A DNA stretch of 64,000 bases from an uncultured bacterium (GTDB lineage: Bacteria; Muiribacteriota; Ozemobacteria; Ozemobacterales; Ozemobacteraceae), in NCBI GenBank assembly GCA_937949615.1, contig CALEDQ010000018.1, positions 106,370 to 170,369 of the forward strand, read 5' to 3'. Below, piece after piece: positions 1 through 8,553 of the stretch (position 1 is its first letter; each line of letters starts with the position of its first letter). A model generated the notes under the pieces. The model made no database searches. It was given only the letters and a program-made list of their open reading frames with translations, and had not been told where the DNA came from. The position numbers were made by a program, and so were the translations under genes.

Positions 1-139
1 ATACCAGTCAGGTATTTTAACCAGAGCAAACGGGTATAACTCTTGCTTGGTTTTAATGCAGTATTATTTTTAATATTATTTTACAGACAGATTAGAAACA
101 TTAAAAGAAAAAGCTGTATAAACGCGGGGGGGGTGGACA

Positions 140-475
140 ATGGAGAGAAAAGAAGTCGATCATAAAAAGGTTTCGAAGAATGGTCAGGATTATGCGGTTC
201 TTCCTTATTCTGTGTTTCTCGATTTAATCAAGGCATCTACAGTTAACCTCGAAGGAGCAGACCTGAGTCACATGAATCTAGAAGATGACGGGCGCGTTCT
301 TGTAAGCGAATGGCGTAAATGTCTGAACCTCACCCAGGAAGAAGTGGCCGGCAAGATGGGCATTCCTGTGGTAGCACTCGACCTGCTCGAAAAATCAGGG
401 GCAAAACTGCGCAGAACCACGATTGCGCAGCTTGCCGAGTCTCTGAATCTTGCGCCGGCAAAGGTTACTGAATAA
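140..475 (+). CDS. Small XRE-type helix-turn-helix protein
   Basis: A 111-residue protein. The C-terminal half (about residues 53-109) reads as a lambda-repressor/XRE-type HTH, with LTQEEVAGKMGI as the first helices and a following recognition-helix region. The N-terminal half contains YAVLPYSVFLDLI, which resembles the short strand-helix segment of antitoxin-like proteins that precede such HTH domains. The ATG follows a purine-rich GGGGGGGTGGA stretch that could act as a ribosome-binding site. It is a single-gene unit closed by a strong terminator and facing the convergent vault-like gene. No partner toxin gene is visible on its right; anything upstream lies outside the window. An orphan antitoxin or a small regulator are both possible. 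The HTH call is firm and the role is unknown. Confidence 0.7.
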   Translation: MERKEVDHKKVSKNGQDYAVLPYSVFLDLIKASTVNLEGADLSHMNLEDDGRVLVSEWRKCLNLTQEEVAGKMGIPVVALDLLEKSGAKLRRTTIAQLAESLNLAPAKVTE

Positions 476-498
476 ACCACCAGACCGGGCGCAAAAAA

Positions 499-532
499 AG
501 CGCAGGGGTTCAAATTATTGAACCTCTGCGCT
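499..532. terminator. Bidirectional intrinsic terminator
   Basis: A 15-bp stem (499-513 with 518-532, one G-T pair) with a 4-nt loop. It has an A-run on the left and a T7 run on the right, so it can serve both the HTH gene (plus) and the convergent vault-like gene (minus). Confidence 0.9.
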
Positions 533-551
533 TTTTTTATACAGTCGAATA

Positions 552-3032
552 TCAGCGGCCGGGCAGTTCGGGCTTGCCGGATGCTGCAGCGGCTTTGGGC
601 TTGAGCACCGATTCAAGGTTAGTGCCCTTGAGTAACTGAGCGAACACTTCAGAAATGCTCTTACCACCGAGAATCGCGAGCGGTGCCATGCTTTCGGCCA
701 TCTTTTCGGCAAGGGCCCTGTCGCTGAACGACTGCAGAGCTGCGACGAGATCGGGTGAGACGGCGCTGGCGCGTTCGACGACCCCGGCAACCTCGGCCTT
801 GAGTTCATCGAGTCTGAGCTGCAGTTTCTTCTGGGCGACGTCGGTTTCGAAGACGGCGATTTCGCGTTTGCGGCCCAGTTCATTTTCGTCGATTTTATTG
901 AGGGTTTCCTGGTTGGCGAGTTTCGCCTCAAGAGCCTTGCGCTGCGACTGCACTTCAGACTCAAGTTTGGCGAGGCTCAGCATCAGACTGGCCTTGACTT
1001 CTTCGGTCTGCAGTTCGAGTTCCTGTTTCGCGGTGAGCGACTTCATTTCGGCGATCTGCTGCTTGATTCTTTCGCTCTGCTGCACGTATTCAAGATTGCG
1101 TTTTTCGGAAGAAACGGCAAGATTCTGTTTAACTACCGAATGCTGCGCCTGTACCAGCAGATTTTCGATGGTTTCGTCGCCGATTCTCACATCGAGAATT
1201 TCGAGATCGTAGATGCGCATGCCGTTCTCGTCGAATTTGCGGCCCGGACGTTTGCCTTCGGGCGTCGAAACGCCGAGAATACTGTCGCGAACGACTTTGA
1301 TGTTATTGGCATAGAAATCTTCGATTTTATACTGTTTAACGGCGCCGCGAATCAGAGAACGCATGTGGTCGGTCAGAAACTTAACGTAGTTTTCGACATT
1401 GAACCATTTTTCGGGATCGCCTTCAAAATTGACACGGTATGACAGTTTGATGTGAACCCGGCACAGATCGCTGGTTTCGGCCTCGATCAGATCAGAGACC
1501 TTGTTATGCATGCAGCGCAGAAACGCGGTTTTAATGGTTTTCAGGTCGGTTTTCGGGGTGCCGGTCGAGAGTTCCATCGCTTCGAGTGTCTGGTCGTATT
1601 CAAGCAGAACCGTCTGCGGCCCGACAATGACTTTGCGTTCGCCGGTGCGACCAACGACGAGCACGGCGTAGCCGGTCCAGACGTCGATCGAAACGGCGCC
1701 CTCATATTTGGTGTCGAGAGTAATGGTGCGTGGCTGCGTGAATGAAGAACTGCGGGTAAAATCATCGCCGGCAAAGCCTTCGGCCGATGCTTCGCGGGCA
1801 GCCATGGCCGGTGCCGGAGCAGCAGCCAGTTTGCGTTTAAGGTCGCTTTCGGTAAGAAATTCGTCGCGGCCGGTGGCCTTGGCGATTGATTTAAGGCGGG
1901 TGTTGTAATCGAGGGCTTCCTGGTTGCCGGGAAACATCAGCGCCACCTGTTTTGGTTCAAGGAAGCGGCGCACAATTACTTCGACGCGCGGGTCGGGCAG
2001 AAACATGCTGGGGCCGCGCATCAGGCTGATTTTGCCGGTCAGGCGGTTGAGCACATAGCGGCCTTCGCCGGCCGGAATGGCCACCGAGTAATGCAGCTCC
2101 CTTTCCCCGTATTTGATGATCGCGTGCTCGGGGCGCGGAAAATAGATCATCTGATCTTTACCGGTGACGAACAACTCTTCTCCGACCTTGTGTTCGACGC
2201 CGTTTTCGCTGTAGGGAGCGATAACCTTGATGTAGATACCGCTGATTTCGTTGAGTTCAATAGCTTTGAACTTGCAGGTACCGTTCTTTTCGATAAAAGT
2301 TTCGGTCGGGCTCGGAAAAACCACCGCCGGGCCCTGAATGAAGCGCTTATTGCCGTCTTCGTCGAGCAAAATGCAGTATTCAAGGCGTTCGAGGGTTACG
2401 GCTTCACGCAGGTAGTTGCCGTCAGCATCACGCACGACTTCAACACCGGTCGGCGGTATGTAGAAAGACACCTCGGTACCTTTGATGATCAGCTGTTTGC
2501 CCATCGTCAGCTCGGGAACCCCGTCAGCTTTTTTGACGGTTTCTTCGGCGGTACCGGCCTGAGGCTTGACGACGGCCTTTTTCCAGTTTTCGCGGGCGGC
2601 ATCTTCGTCATAGACGCGCACGACGAGATACTGGTTCAGGTGCAGATAATGGCCCTGAATGACGCGAACCATCTGACCGGGCCAGAGAGCAAAATTCACC
2701 GGCCCCGGCATGTTGACCTTGTGGCCGATTTTCAGTTCGGGCAGGCTGTTCGACCCGAAATGCGGCGGCTGCAGGCTGTCTTTCGCCGGGTTTTTCAGCA
2801 CCAGATACCAGCCTTCCGGGGCGGTAGCAAATACTGAAATCGCCTGTTCAAGGGTGACCCGCTCAAAGCGCTTGTTTCTGTCGTTGAAAATCACCGGCTG
2901 GTCTGTATTCGCCAGACTTGTTTTGTAAGGGCCGACGTAGACAACGATATGGCCTTTGGTCTGGTCGGAAATCAGACAGTATTCATTGGGTGACAAAACC
3001 AGATCGCGTTCGCGATTAGTATTCTCGGGCAT
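552..3032 (-). CDS. Major vault protein (MVP) homologue
   Basis: An 826-residue protein, close to the 860-890 of animal MVP, the protein that self-assembles into vault shells. From about residue 10 to 360 there are successive beta-rich repeats typical of the MVP barrel, with motifs such as IQGPAVVFPSPTETF, LMRGPSMFLPDPRVEV and NEISGIYIKV. An Ala-rich linker lies at about 400-415. Residues 433-620 match the last repeat plus the stomatin/SPFH-like shoulder domain (GERKVIVGPQTVLLEYDQ, then SIGV-like region RVHIKLSYRVNF). Residues 622-758 form a long charged helix, as in the cap helix, and the end resembles the cap ring. The start was set at 3032 because AGAGGAG lies 7 nt upstream; an in-frame ATG further up lacks a site. 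It is monocistronic, with a terminator shared with the HTH gene. MVP homologues are known in a few bacteria; function there is unclear. A plain SPFH/stomatin protein would lack the repeat barrel. Confidence 0.85.
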   Translation of the reverse strand: MPENTNRERDLVLSPNEYCLISDQTKGHIVVYVGPYKTSLANTDQPVIFNDRNKRFERVTLEQAISVFATAPEGWYLVLKNPAKDSLQPPHFGSNSLPELKIGHKVNMPGPVNFALWPGQMVRVIQGHYLHLNQYLVVRVYDEDAARENWKKAVVKPQAGTAEETVKKADGVPELTMGKQLIIKGTEVSFYIPPTGVEVVRDADGNYLREAVTLERLEYCILLDEDGNKRFIQGPAVVFPSPTETFIEKNGTCKFKAIELNEISGIYIKVIAPYSENGVEHKVGEELFVTGKDQMIYFPRPEHAIIKYGERELHYSVAIPAGEGRYVLNRLTGKISLMRGPSMFLPDPRVEVIVRRFLEPKQVALMFPGNQEALDYNTRLKSIAKATGRDEFLTESDLKRKLAAAPAPAMAAREASAEGFAGDDFTRSSSFTQPRTITLDTKYEGAVSIDVWTGYAVLVVGRTGERKVIVGPQTVLLEYDQTLEAMELSTGTPKTDLKTIKTAFLRCMHNKVSDLIEAETSDLCRVHIKLSYRVNFEGDPEKWFNVENYVKFLTDHMRSLIRGAVKQYKIEDFYANNIKVVRDSILGVSTPEGKRPGRKFDENGMRIYDLEILDVRIGDETIENLLVQAQHSVVKQNLAVSSEKRNLEYVQQSERIKQQIAEMKSLTAKQELELQTEEVKASLMLSLAKLESEVQSQRKALEAKLANQETLNKIDENELGRKREIAVFETDVAQKKLQLRLDELKAEVAGVVERASAVSPDLVAALQSFSDRALAEKMAESMAPLAILGGKSISEVFAQLLKGTNLESVLKPKAAAASGKPELPGR

Positions 3033-3152
3033 TATTCTGGCTCCTCTTAAAGAAATCATCCTGCTATCGATTATAGAACCGCCGCAAATTTTATACAATC
3101 AAAATCACCGGATGTGATAGCATTAGCCGGTAATCAACGCGGGAGGTCAAAC

Positions 3153-4220
3153 ATGCTGCCATTTGTCAAAAAAGGCATCGCCGAGTCAAAGGCCGGCAAG
3201 CCGCAGGGAACCATCGCCAATTTTTCCCCCGACCGCGTTAACGAGACGATTGTCGAGCTGATCGAATACGATGCCGGCGAATACCACGAGAAGGAAATCA
3301 CCGACATCACCGAACTGCGCGCCATCAAGCAGAATCATTATATTTCGTGGCTCTGCTTCTACGGTCTCAAAGACGTCGAAATGCTCAAAGCTGCCGCCGA
3401 AATGTTCGGCATCAACCCGCTGACCGTTGAAGATATTCTCAACCCCGATCACCGGCCAAAGTTAGAGACTTTCGACAATTACCTGTTCATCATTATCAAA
3501 ATGATCGACATCACCGACGACGGCAAGCTCAAGAGCGAACAGGTCAGTTTTATCATTGGTGAAAATTATGTTCTGACCTTTCAGGAAGACCCGGGCGATG
3601 TTTTCGACCCGATTCGCGAGCGCCTGCGCAAAAACATCGGGCGGGTACGCGGCAGTGCTTCTGATTACCTGGCCCTGGCGCTGATCGACATCATCATCGA
3701 CAACTATTTTATCGTGCTTGAATGCCTGGCCGAAGCTCTCGAAGAGCTGGAAATGACACTGTTGAAAACGCCGGAAGATTTTAACGGCAACGACGTGCAT
3801 GAGCTGAAAATGCAGCTCTTCTACATGCGTAAGATTTCCTGGCCGCTGCGCGAAATCGCTGCGGCGCTGCTGCGTGCCGAATCGCCGATCATCAAGCCGG
3901 AGAGCCGCATTTATTTCCGCGATATTTACGATCACGCCGTGCACGTTCTCGAAACCTCAGAAACCCTGCGCGAAGTTTCGATCGGCGTTTACGACCTTTA
4001 TATCTCGAACATCAGTCTGCGTATGAACGAAATCATGCGTACCCTGACGATCATTGCCACGATTTTTATTCCGCTCACCTTCATTGCCGGCGTCTACGGC
4101 ATGAATTTCGAGTTCATGCCCGAACTGAAGTGGCCCATGGGTTACTTTGGTATCTGGTTCATCATGATCTCGGTCGCGCTCGGCATGCTCGTCTATTTCA
4201 GACGCCGCAACTGGCTGTAA
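3153..4220 (+). CDS. corA: CorA family magnesium/cobalt transport protein
   Basis: A 355-residue CorA-type divalent-cation channel. The cytoplasmic N-terminal domain runs to about residue 285. Two membrane helices follow at the C-terminus, with the family signature YGMN between them, an acidic loop (FEFMPEL) and a basic tail (RRRNWL). The family forms pentamers in the inner membrane that pass Mg2+ or Co2+ down the electrochemical gradient. The ATG at 3153 follows GGGAGGT at an ideal distance; the longer in-frame start has no ribosome-binding site. The intergenic gap to the divergent vault gene is only 120 bp, so their promoters must be close together. A SlyX-like gene follows 16 bp downstream, probably in the same transcript. 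Confidence 0.95.
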   Translation: MLPFVKKGIAESKAGKPQGTIANFSPDRVNETIVELIEYDAGEYHEKEITDITELRAIKQNHYISWLCFYGLKDVEMLKAAAEMFGINPLTVEDILNPDHRPKLETFDNYLFIIIKMIDITDDGKLKSEQVSFIIGENYVLTFQEDPGDVFDPIRERLRKNIGRVRGSASDYLALALIDIIIDNYFIVLECLAEALEELEMTLLKTPEDFNGNDVHELKMQLFYMRKISWPLREIAAALLRAESPIIKPESRIYFRDIYDHAVHVLETSETLREVSIGVYDLYISNISLRMNEIMRTLTIIATIFIPLTFIAGVYGMNFEFMPELKWPMGYFGIWFIMISVALGMLVYFRRRNWL

Positions 4221-4236
4221 CAACAGGAATCACACC

Positions 4237-4434
4237 ATGGAAAACCGCATTATCGAAATCGAAAAACGCCTCGCTTATCTCGAAAAATTCGTTGAAGAGC
4301 TCAACGAAGTCATCGTCGACCAGCAGAAACAGCTCGACCGCTGCCACAAGGAAATATCCCGGCTGCAGCCGAAAACCACCCCTTCGCCGATCGACGAATC
4401 CATCCCCCACGACGAAAAACCGCCGCACTACTAA
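4237..4434 (+). CDS. slyX: SlyX-like coiled-coil protein
   Basis: A 65-residue acidic, mostly helical protein. The pattern IIEIEKRLAYLEKFVEELN followed by a Gln/Lys-rich helix and a Pro-rich tail ending in PHY matches the SlyX family of small coiled-coil proteins, whose biochemical role is not established. It lies 16 bp after corA and its last codons form the left arm of the transcription terminator, with the TAA stop in the loop. The family call rests on length, heptad pattern and the PPHY-type end; it is good but not decisive for so short a protein. Confidence 0.75.
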   Translation: MENRIIEIEKRLAYLEKFVEELNEVIVDQQKQLDRCHKEISRLQPKTTPSPIDESIPHDEKPPHY

Positions 4435-4449
4435 AGTGCGGCGGTTTTT
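4415..4449 (+). terminator. Intrinsic terminator overlapping the slyX stop
   Basis: A 15-bp perfect stem (4415-4429 with 4435-4449) and a 5-nt loop that contains the stop codon. It is A5-leading and T5-trailing, so it can also end the convergent ABC transporter operon. Confidence 0.9.
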
Positions 4450-4469
4450 AGCTAAATCACCGGGGCGGC

Positions 4470-6353
4470 CTAAGCGTGGGCAAGGTGGCGGTAGGTCTCG
4501 CAGCTCTGCATCAATTCATCATGTGAACCGGTTGCTTCGATGCGACCGTCCTTGAGAACCATGATGCGGTCGGCCATCATCGCGGTCGCCATGCGGTGCG
4601 TCACGATCAGACAGGTAATCGCGCCGTATTCGCTTTCGAGGTCGCCCCAGAGCTTTTTCTCGTTGGCGGCATCGAGACTGGCGGTGATGTCGTCCATCAA
4701 CAGCAGATGCGGCTGACCGACAAGAGCGCGGGCGATCGAAAGTCGCTGCCGCTGACCACCCGAGAGCGTTACACCACGCTGACCGACTGGCTCGGTGAAG
4801 CCACCCGGAAAAGCCATGACTTCGCGGTCGAACTGCGCGATTCTGGCGCATGCCTGAATCAGTTCATCCGACTTATTGCGCCAGAAGTCGATATTGGTGC
4901 GGATCGACTCTGAGAAAATCACCGGTTCCTGCTGAATGTAGCCGATTCTGTCTCTGAACGACTGGCGACGAATCTCAGCCAGCGGCACGCCGTTCACTTT
5001 GACGGTGCCGGCATCTGGCTGTATCATGCCCGAAACCAGGTTCAGCAGAGTGGTTTTGCCCGAGCCGATCTGGCCGACCACCGCGACCTTTTCCCCTCTT
5101 TTGATCGCGAAATTGAGATCTTTGAAGGCGAAGGGCTCTTTACCATTAACCACAGCGCCATCAGGGGAAGCGGGCACGCCGCCGTCTGCGGTCTTTTCAG
5201 CTTCCTGCTGCTCGACGTTTTCGACAAGGGTATGCTTGAAACTGACGTTTTCAAAGCAGAGGTCGTCGATCGAGGCAATTTCGGCAGCGCCATCGACTTC
5301 TGGTTCATGTGCGACACCGTCGGTCTTCTGCAGATCTTCGAGGCGGTCGATCGAAACACAGGCCTGCGTCAGGGTCACGAGCATCATCGGAATGTCCATC
5401 AGCGGGTAAATGATCATGCCAAGGTAGCTGAAGAAGGCGTAGTAGGTGCCAAGCGTCAGCGTGCCACGGATAACCATGATACCGCCGAAGACCAGAACCA
5501 TGATTTCGCCGACATAGTTGAGGAATTCGAAAAAGACCATGAACATGCCCCAGAGCCTGTCGACTTTGATTTCCTGGTTGATGCGTTTTTCGAGAAGCTT
5601 GTCGAAGAGCTGCTGCTGCGGCTTGCGGGCATTGAAAGACGTGATGATCTTGATGCCTGAGTATGAGGCTTCGAGAAAGTCATTGCCTTCCGACATGCCT
5701 TCCTGAACGTCTTTGAATGACTCACCGAAGCTGGTCTCGAGCCGAATGAAGATATACAGCATGATCGGCAGCGGAACACAGGCGAGCAGGGCGAGTTTCC
5801 AGTGCAGCAGAGCCATCGAGGCGACGCAGAAGAAGATGATACTTGCCGAGTTCACCGCCCTGAAGATACCAGAACAGCACAGCCAGGAAAGCCCCGGCGG
5901 ATTGGTTCTGATGTCTTCGGTCAGGCGGGTCGCCAGGTCACCGGTTCTAAATTTGAGAAAGAAGCGGTGACCCTTCTTGAGTATCTCGGCGAAGAATTTT
6001 TCGCGGTAATACAGTTCGAAAGCCACGTTCATGCGAGCTCTGAAGTTCGTGTAGATACCCGAGAAAAACGGGCCGAGGCCCATCGCAAGCAACATCAGCA
6101 GCATGCGGTTGCGCTCGCTCAGCGCGGCATCGAGGGTGATTTTCCCGGACTGGTAGTTGTGCAGGCCGGAAACCAGGCTGTCGATGATGTATTTGAGCAC
6201 CATCGGAAACATCACAGCGATGATCGTGGAAAGGAACGTCATGAACAGCAGCAGCAGCACCATGCGCCAGTGCGGCCGGTATTCGTTCCAGATCCACTTT
6301 ATGTAGTAGATTCGGTTGTGTCTGAGATCTTTTCTTTTCATTGATTTTTTCAT
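4470..6353 (-). CDS. ABC exporter half-transporter, degenerate-site subunit
   Basis: A 627-residue type IV ABC exporter subunit: six membrane helices in about residues 30-330, then a nucleotide-binding domain with Walker A GQIGSGKT, signature LSGGQ and Walker B LLLMDD. The catalytic glutamate after Walker B is aspartate here, as in the non-catalytic half of heterodimeric exporters such as TM287/288. There is a 35-40 residue Glu/Ala/Gly-rich insertion near the start of the ATPase domain. Its start overlaps the stop of the partner gene by 4 bp, so the two are co-translated. Substrate cannot be read from sequence; such pairs export drugs, lipids or peptides. The domain call is certain. Confidence 0.93.
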   Translation of the reverse strand: MKKSMKRKDLRHNRIYYIKWIWNEYRPHWRMVLLLLFMTFLSTIIAVMFPMVLKYIIDSLVSGLHNYQSGKITLDAALSERNRMLLMLLAMGLGPFFSGIYTNFRARMNVAFELYYREKFFAEILKKGHRFFLKFRTGDLATRLTEDIRTNPPGLSWLCCSGIFRAVNSASIIFFCVASMALLHWKLALLACVPLPIMLYIFIRLETSFGESFKDVQEGMSEGNDFLEASYSGIKIITSFNARKPQQQLFDKLLEKRINQEIKVDRLWGMFMVFFEFLNYVGEIMVLVFGGIMVIRGTLTLGTYYAFFSYLGMIIYPLMDIPMMLVTLTQACVSIDRLEDLQKTDGVAHEPEVDGAAEIASIDDLCFENVSFKHTLVENVEQQEAEKTADGGVPASPDGAVVNGKEPFAFKDLNFAIKRGEKVAVVGQIGSGKTTLLNLVSGMIQPDAGTVKVNGVPLAEIRRQSFRDRIGYIQQEPVIFSESIRTNIDFWRNKSDELIQACARIAQFDREVMAFPGGFTEPVGQRGVTLSGGQRQRLSIARALVGQPHLLLMDDITASLDAANEKKLWGDLESEYGAITCLIVTHRMATAMMADRIMVLKDGRIEATGSHDELMQSCETYRHLAHA

Positions 6354-8176
6354 GCAACAGCTCCGGTTGCTTCGCCATTGCCGTTATTGGCGGCAATTTC
6401 GGCATTATCGCCGGGTTCGACAGACGGGTCGCCACGGCCAGCGGTCTGAATGTTCACCAGTTCGCGATAAATACCGTCTTCTCGCATCAGCTCAGCATGG
6501 CTACCGCTCTGCTTCAGAACACCCTTTTCGAAAACGAGAATACGGTCGGCTTTTCTGATGGTCGCCAGACGGTGTGCAATCACGATCGAAGTGCGGCCCT
6601 GCATGAGTTTTTCCATGCTCGTCTGCAGTTCGCGTTCGGTGATCGCATCGACTGACGAGGTCGCTTCGTCGAGAATCAGCAGATCAGGGTTTTTGACCAT
6701 TGCCCGCGTATATGAGAGCAGCTGGCGCTCGCCATAAGAGAGGTTAGCGCCCCGTTCGGCGAGCATGGTTTCGTAACCCTTGCTCTGACGCATGATGAAG
6801 TCATGCGCACCCAGCTCTTTTGCGGCTTTGATGACCGTTGCGTCGTCGACATCGTTATGAAAGGCCTTGAGGTTTTCCATGATGGTGCCTGGGAACAGGT
6901 AGATTTCCTGGAGCACCAGCGCGATGTTGCGGCGCCAGTCTTCGAGAGTGACGCTGCGAATATCGCGGCCATCGACGGTTATGCTGCCGCTGGTCGGGTC
7001 ATAGAACCTGAGAAGCAGATTGATACAGGTGGTTTTACCGGAGCCAGAAGCACCGACAATGGCCAGCTGCTGGCCGCGCGGAATCTCAAAGCTGGCGTTT
7101 TTCAGCACGATTTCGCTGTCGTAGGCGAACGAAACATCGTTGAAAGCGATTTTTTCGTTGAGCCTGAGATCGGGTGCCGGCTGCCCCTCGTCTTTGACCG
7201 CCGATTCGGTGTCAAGAATGTCGAAGACGCGAACCCCGGCCGCAAGAGCCGTCTGCAGCTGCGCCAGAACTTCGATGAGAAATTCAAGCGGCCTGAAAAA
7301 CTGGCGCAGCAGTTCCATCAGCATCACCAGGGTGCCGACGCTCATGGTGCCGGCGTAGACTCTGCTGCTGCAATAGGCGAAGAGCAGCATCAGCACGCCG
7401 ATTTCAGTAAAAAAGCGGAAGCCTGAGGAAAACAGCATGTATTCGACAAATGCTGCCTTGCGCTCAAGTCTGGCTTTTTCTTCACTGTGCGTCTGCAGAT
7501 TATTCATGATGTCTTTTTCGCGACCGTGCACCTTGATCAAAGGCACGCCCTGAATATATTCAGTCAGATAGCCGGTCAGAGCACTGTTCTTCTCGCGCAC
7601 TTTCGTGTAAAGCGAGCGGATATAGGTCAGATAGAAGAACATCACCAGGCCGACGACGACCAGGGCAAGCATGGCAACTGCACCAATCCGCACATCTTCG
7701 CGCATCAGAACAAAGATGGTGCCGACGATCAGCATAACGCTGGCCACCAGTTGCGCTGTCGACTGGGTAAACATCGACTTCAGCTGGTTGGCGTCAGATT
7801 CACTGCGGGTAATCAGCTTGCCGGTCTGGTTCTGGTCGAAAAAGCGCATGCCCTGACCAAGAATGTGACTGAACAGGCGGCGCTTGATTTCGGCGACGAC
7901 TTCGGCCCCGATGCGGGCCATGATTCTGACTCTGACATACATTGCCACGGCGCCGACCAGCAGACAGCCGATGAAGAAACCGGCATACATAACCGCCATG
8001 CTGATGTCTTTCTGCGGAATCGCTGTATCGATAATGGTTCGCAGAATCATCGGGCGCAGCAGGTGTACAGCCGTAACCACGACCATCGTGACAAGCGCTA
8101 CCGCCAGGCTCGCGAGGTGCGGCCTGAAAAAGGGAAGAATTCGTTTCAATACTGATTTACTGTTGTTTTTCTGCAT
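6350..8176 (-). CDS. ABC exporter half-transporter, catalytic subunit
   Basis: A 608-residue ABC exporter subunit with six N-terminal membrane helices (about 18-310) and an ATPase domain carrying Walker A GASGSGKT and Walker B LLILDE with the catalytic glutamate. Its signature motif is LSYGE instead of LSGGQ. In heterodimeric exporters the degenerate ATP site is built from the Asp-type Walker B of one subunit and the altered signature of the other, which is exactly the combination these two genes provide. The C-terminal tail is Asn/Gly/Glu-rich. First gene of a two-gene operon; it overlaps the next by 4 bp. Confidence 0.93.
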   Translation of the reverse strand: MQKNNSKSVLKRILPFFRPHLASLAVALVTMVVVTAVHLLRPMILRTIIDTAIPQKDISMAVMYAGFFIGCLLVGAVAMYVRVRIMARIGAEVVAEIKRRLFSHILGQGMRFFDQNQTGKLITRSESDANQLKSMFTQSTAQLVASVMLIVGTIFVLMREDVRIGAVAMLALVVVGLVMFFYLTYIRSLYTKVREKNSALTGYLTEYIQGVPLIKVHGREKDIMNNLQTHSEEKARLERKAAFVEYMLFSSGFRFFTEIGVLMLLFAYCSSRVYAGTMSVGTLVMLMELLRQFFRPLEFLIEVLAQLQTALAAGVRVFDILDTESAVKDEGQPAPDLRLNEKIAFNDVSFAYDSEIVLKNASFEIPRGQQLAIVGASGSGKTTCINLLLRFYDPTSGSITVDGRDIRSVTLEDWRRNIALVLQEIYLFPGTIMENLKAFHNDVDDATVIKAAKELGAHDFIMRQSKGYETMLAERGANLSYGERQLLSYTRAMVKNPDLLILDEATSSVDAITERELQTSMEKLMQGRTSIVIAHRLATIRKADRILVFEKGVLKQSGSHAELMREDGIYRELVNIQTAGRGDPSVEPGDNAEIAANNGNGEATGAVA

Positions 8177-8243
8177 CTGTTTTTGTTTAAATTTGCCCTG
8201 AGGCGTTCATGTTAAATCGTTTTTTCGCGGGACTGCGCTGGCA

Positions 8244-8265
8244 CGACTCCCGGCCTTCCTGGCCT
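8244..8265. repeat. 22-nt intergenic repeat, copy 1
   Basis: CGACTCCCGGCCTTCCTGGC followed by CT, identical over 22 nt to 56027-56048. It contains the small inverted repeat GGCC-TTCCT-GGCC. Both copies sit in intergenic DNA just before a strong hairpin. Confidence 0.75.
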
Positions 8266-8288
8266 CCGCTGCTTTGCGCAGATAAGAA

Positions 8289-8319
8289 AAGCGGGCTGCC
8301 ACCATTGGTCAGCCCGCTT
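8289..8319 (-). terminator. Hairpin with minus-strand T-rich tail
   Basis: A 10-bp perfect stem (8289-8298 with 8310-8319) and an 11-nt loop. Read on the minus strand it is followed by TTTTCTTATC, so it looks like a terminator there. It lies upstream of the minus-strand ABC operon with no minus gene ending before it, so it may instead be a leader attenuator or end a small RNA. Confidence 0.5.
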
Positions 8320-8487
8320 CTGAAAACAAATTCAGTCAGAGAGACAGTGAACAAACGGAGGCGTCGCGATAAAAAAAATCATGAATCATCTTTACGGGCC
8401 TCCGGTTTCTACAATTTTGACGGCTCAACCGTCGCGGCAAGTATATTATGCCGGGCCTGGGCTTGTCAATACACTTTCTTGCGGCGG

Positions 8488-8516
8488 TTGCAGAAGATAC
8501 GGTTTGGGGGTATGCT
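8488..8516 (+). promoter_or_regulatory. Sigma-70-like promoter
   Basis: TTGCAG, a 17-bp spacer and TATGCT. It leaves a leader of about 30 nt before the ATG at 8554. Confidence 0.5.
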
Positions 8517-8553
8517 TGGTCACGAAAAATCAACCACAACAAGGAACCAGATA

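Larger units (their letters stand above)
8177..8553. other. Divergent intergenic region (377 bp)
   Basis: Lies between the divergent ABC operon and the flavodoxin-ferredoxin gene. It holds a copy of a 22-nt repeat, a strong hairpin, and a sigma-70-like promoter for the right-hand gene, listed separately. No further gene is supported. Confidence 0.6.

Noticed and set aside
2091..2837. Open frame of 248 codons opposite the vault-like gene
   Set aside because: Phe/Asp/Val-rich complement of the coding strand; no domain, no start signal.
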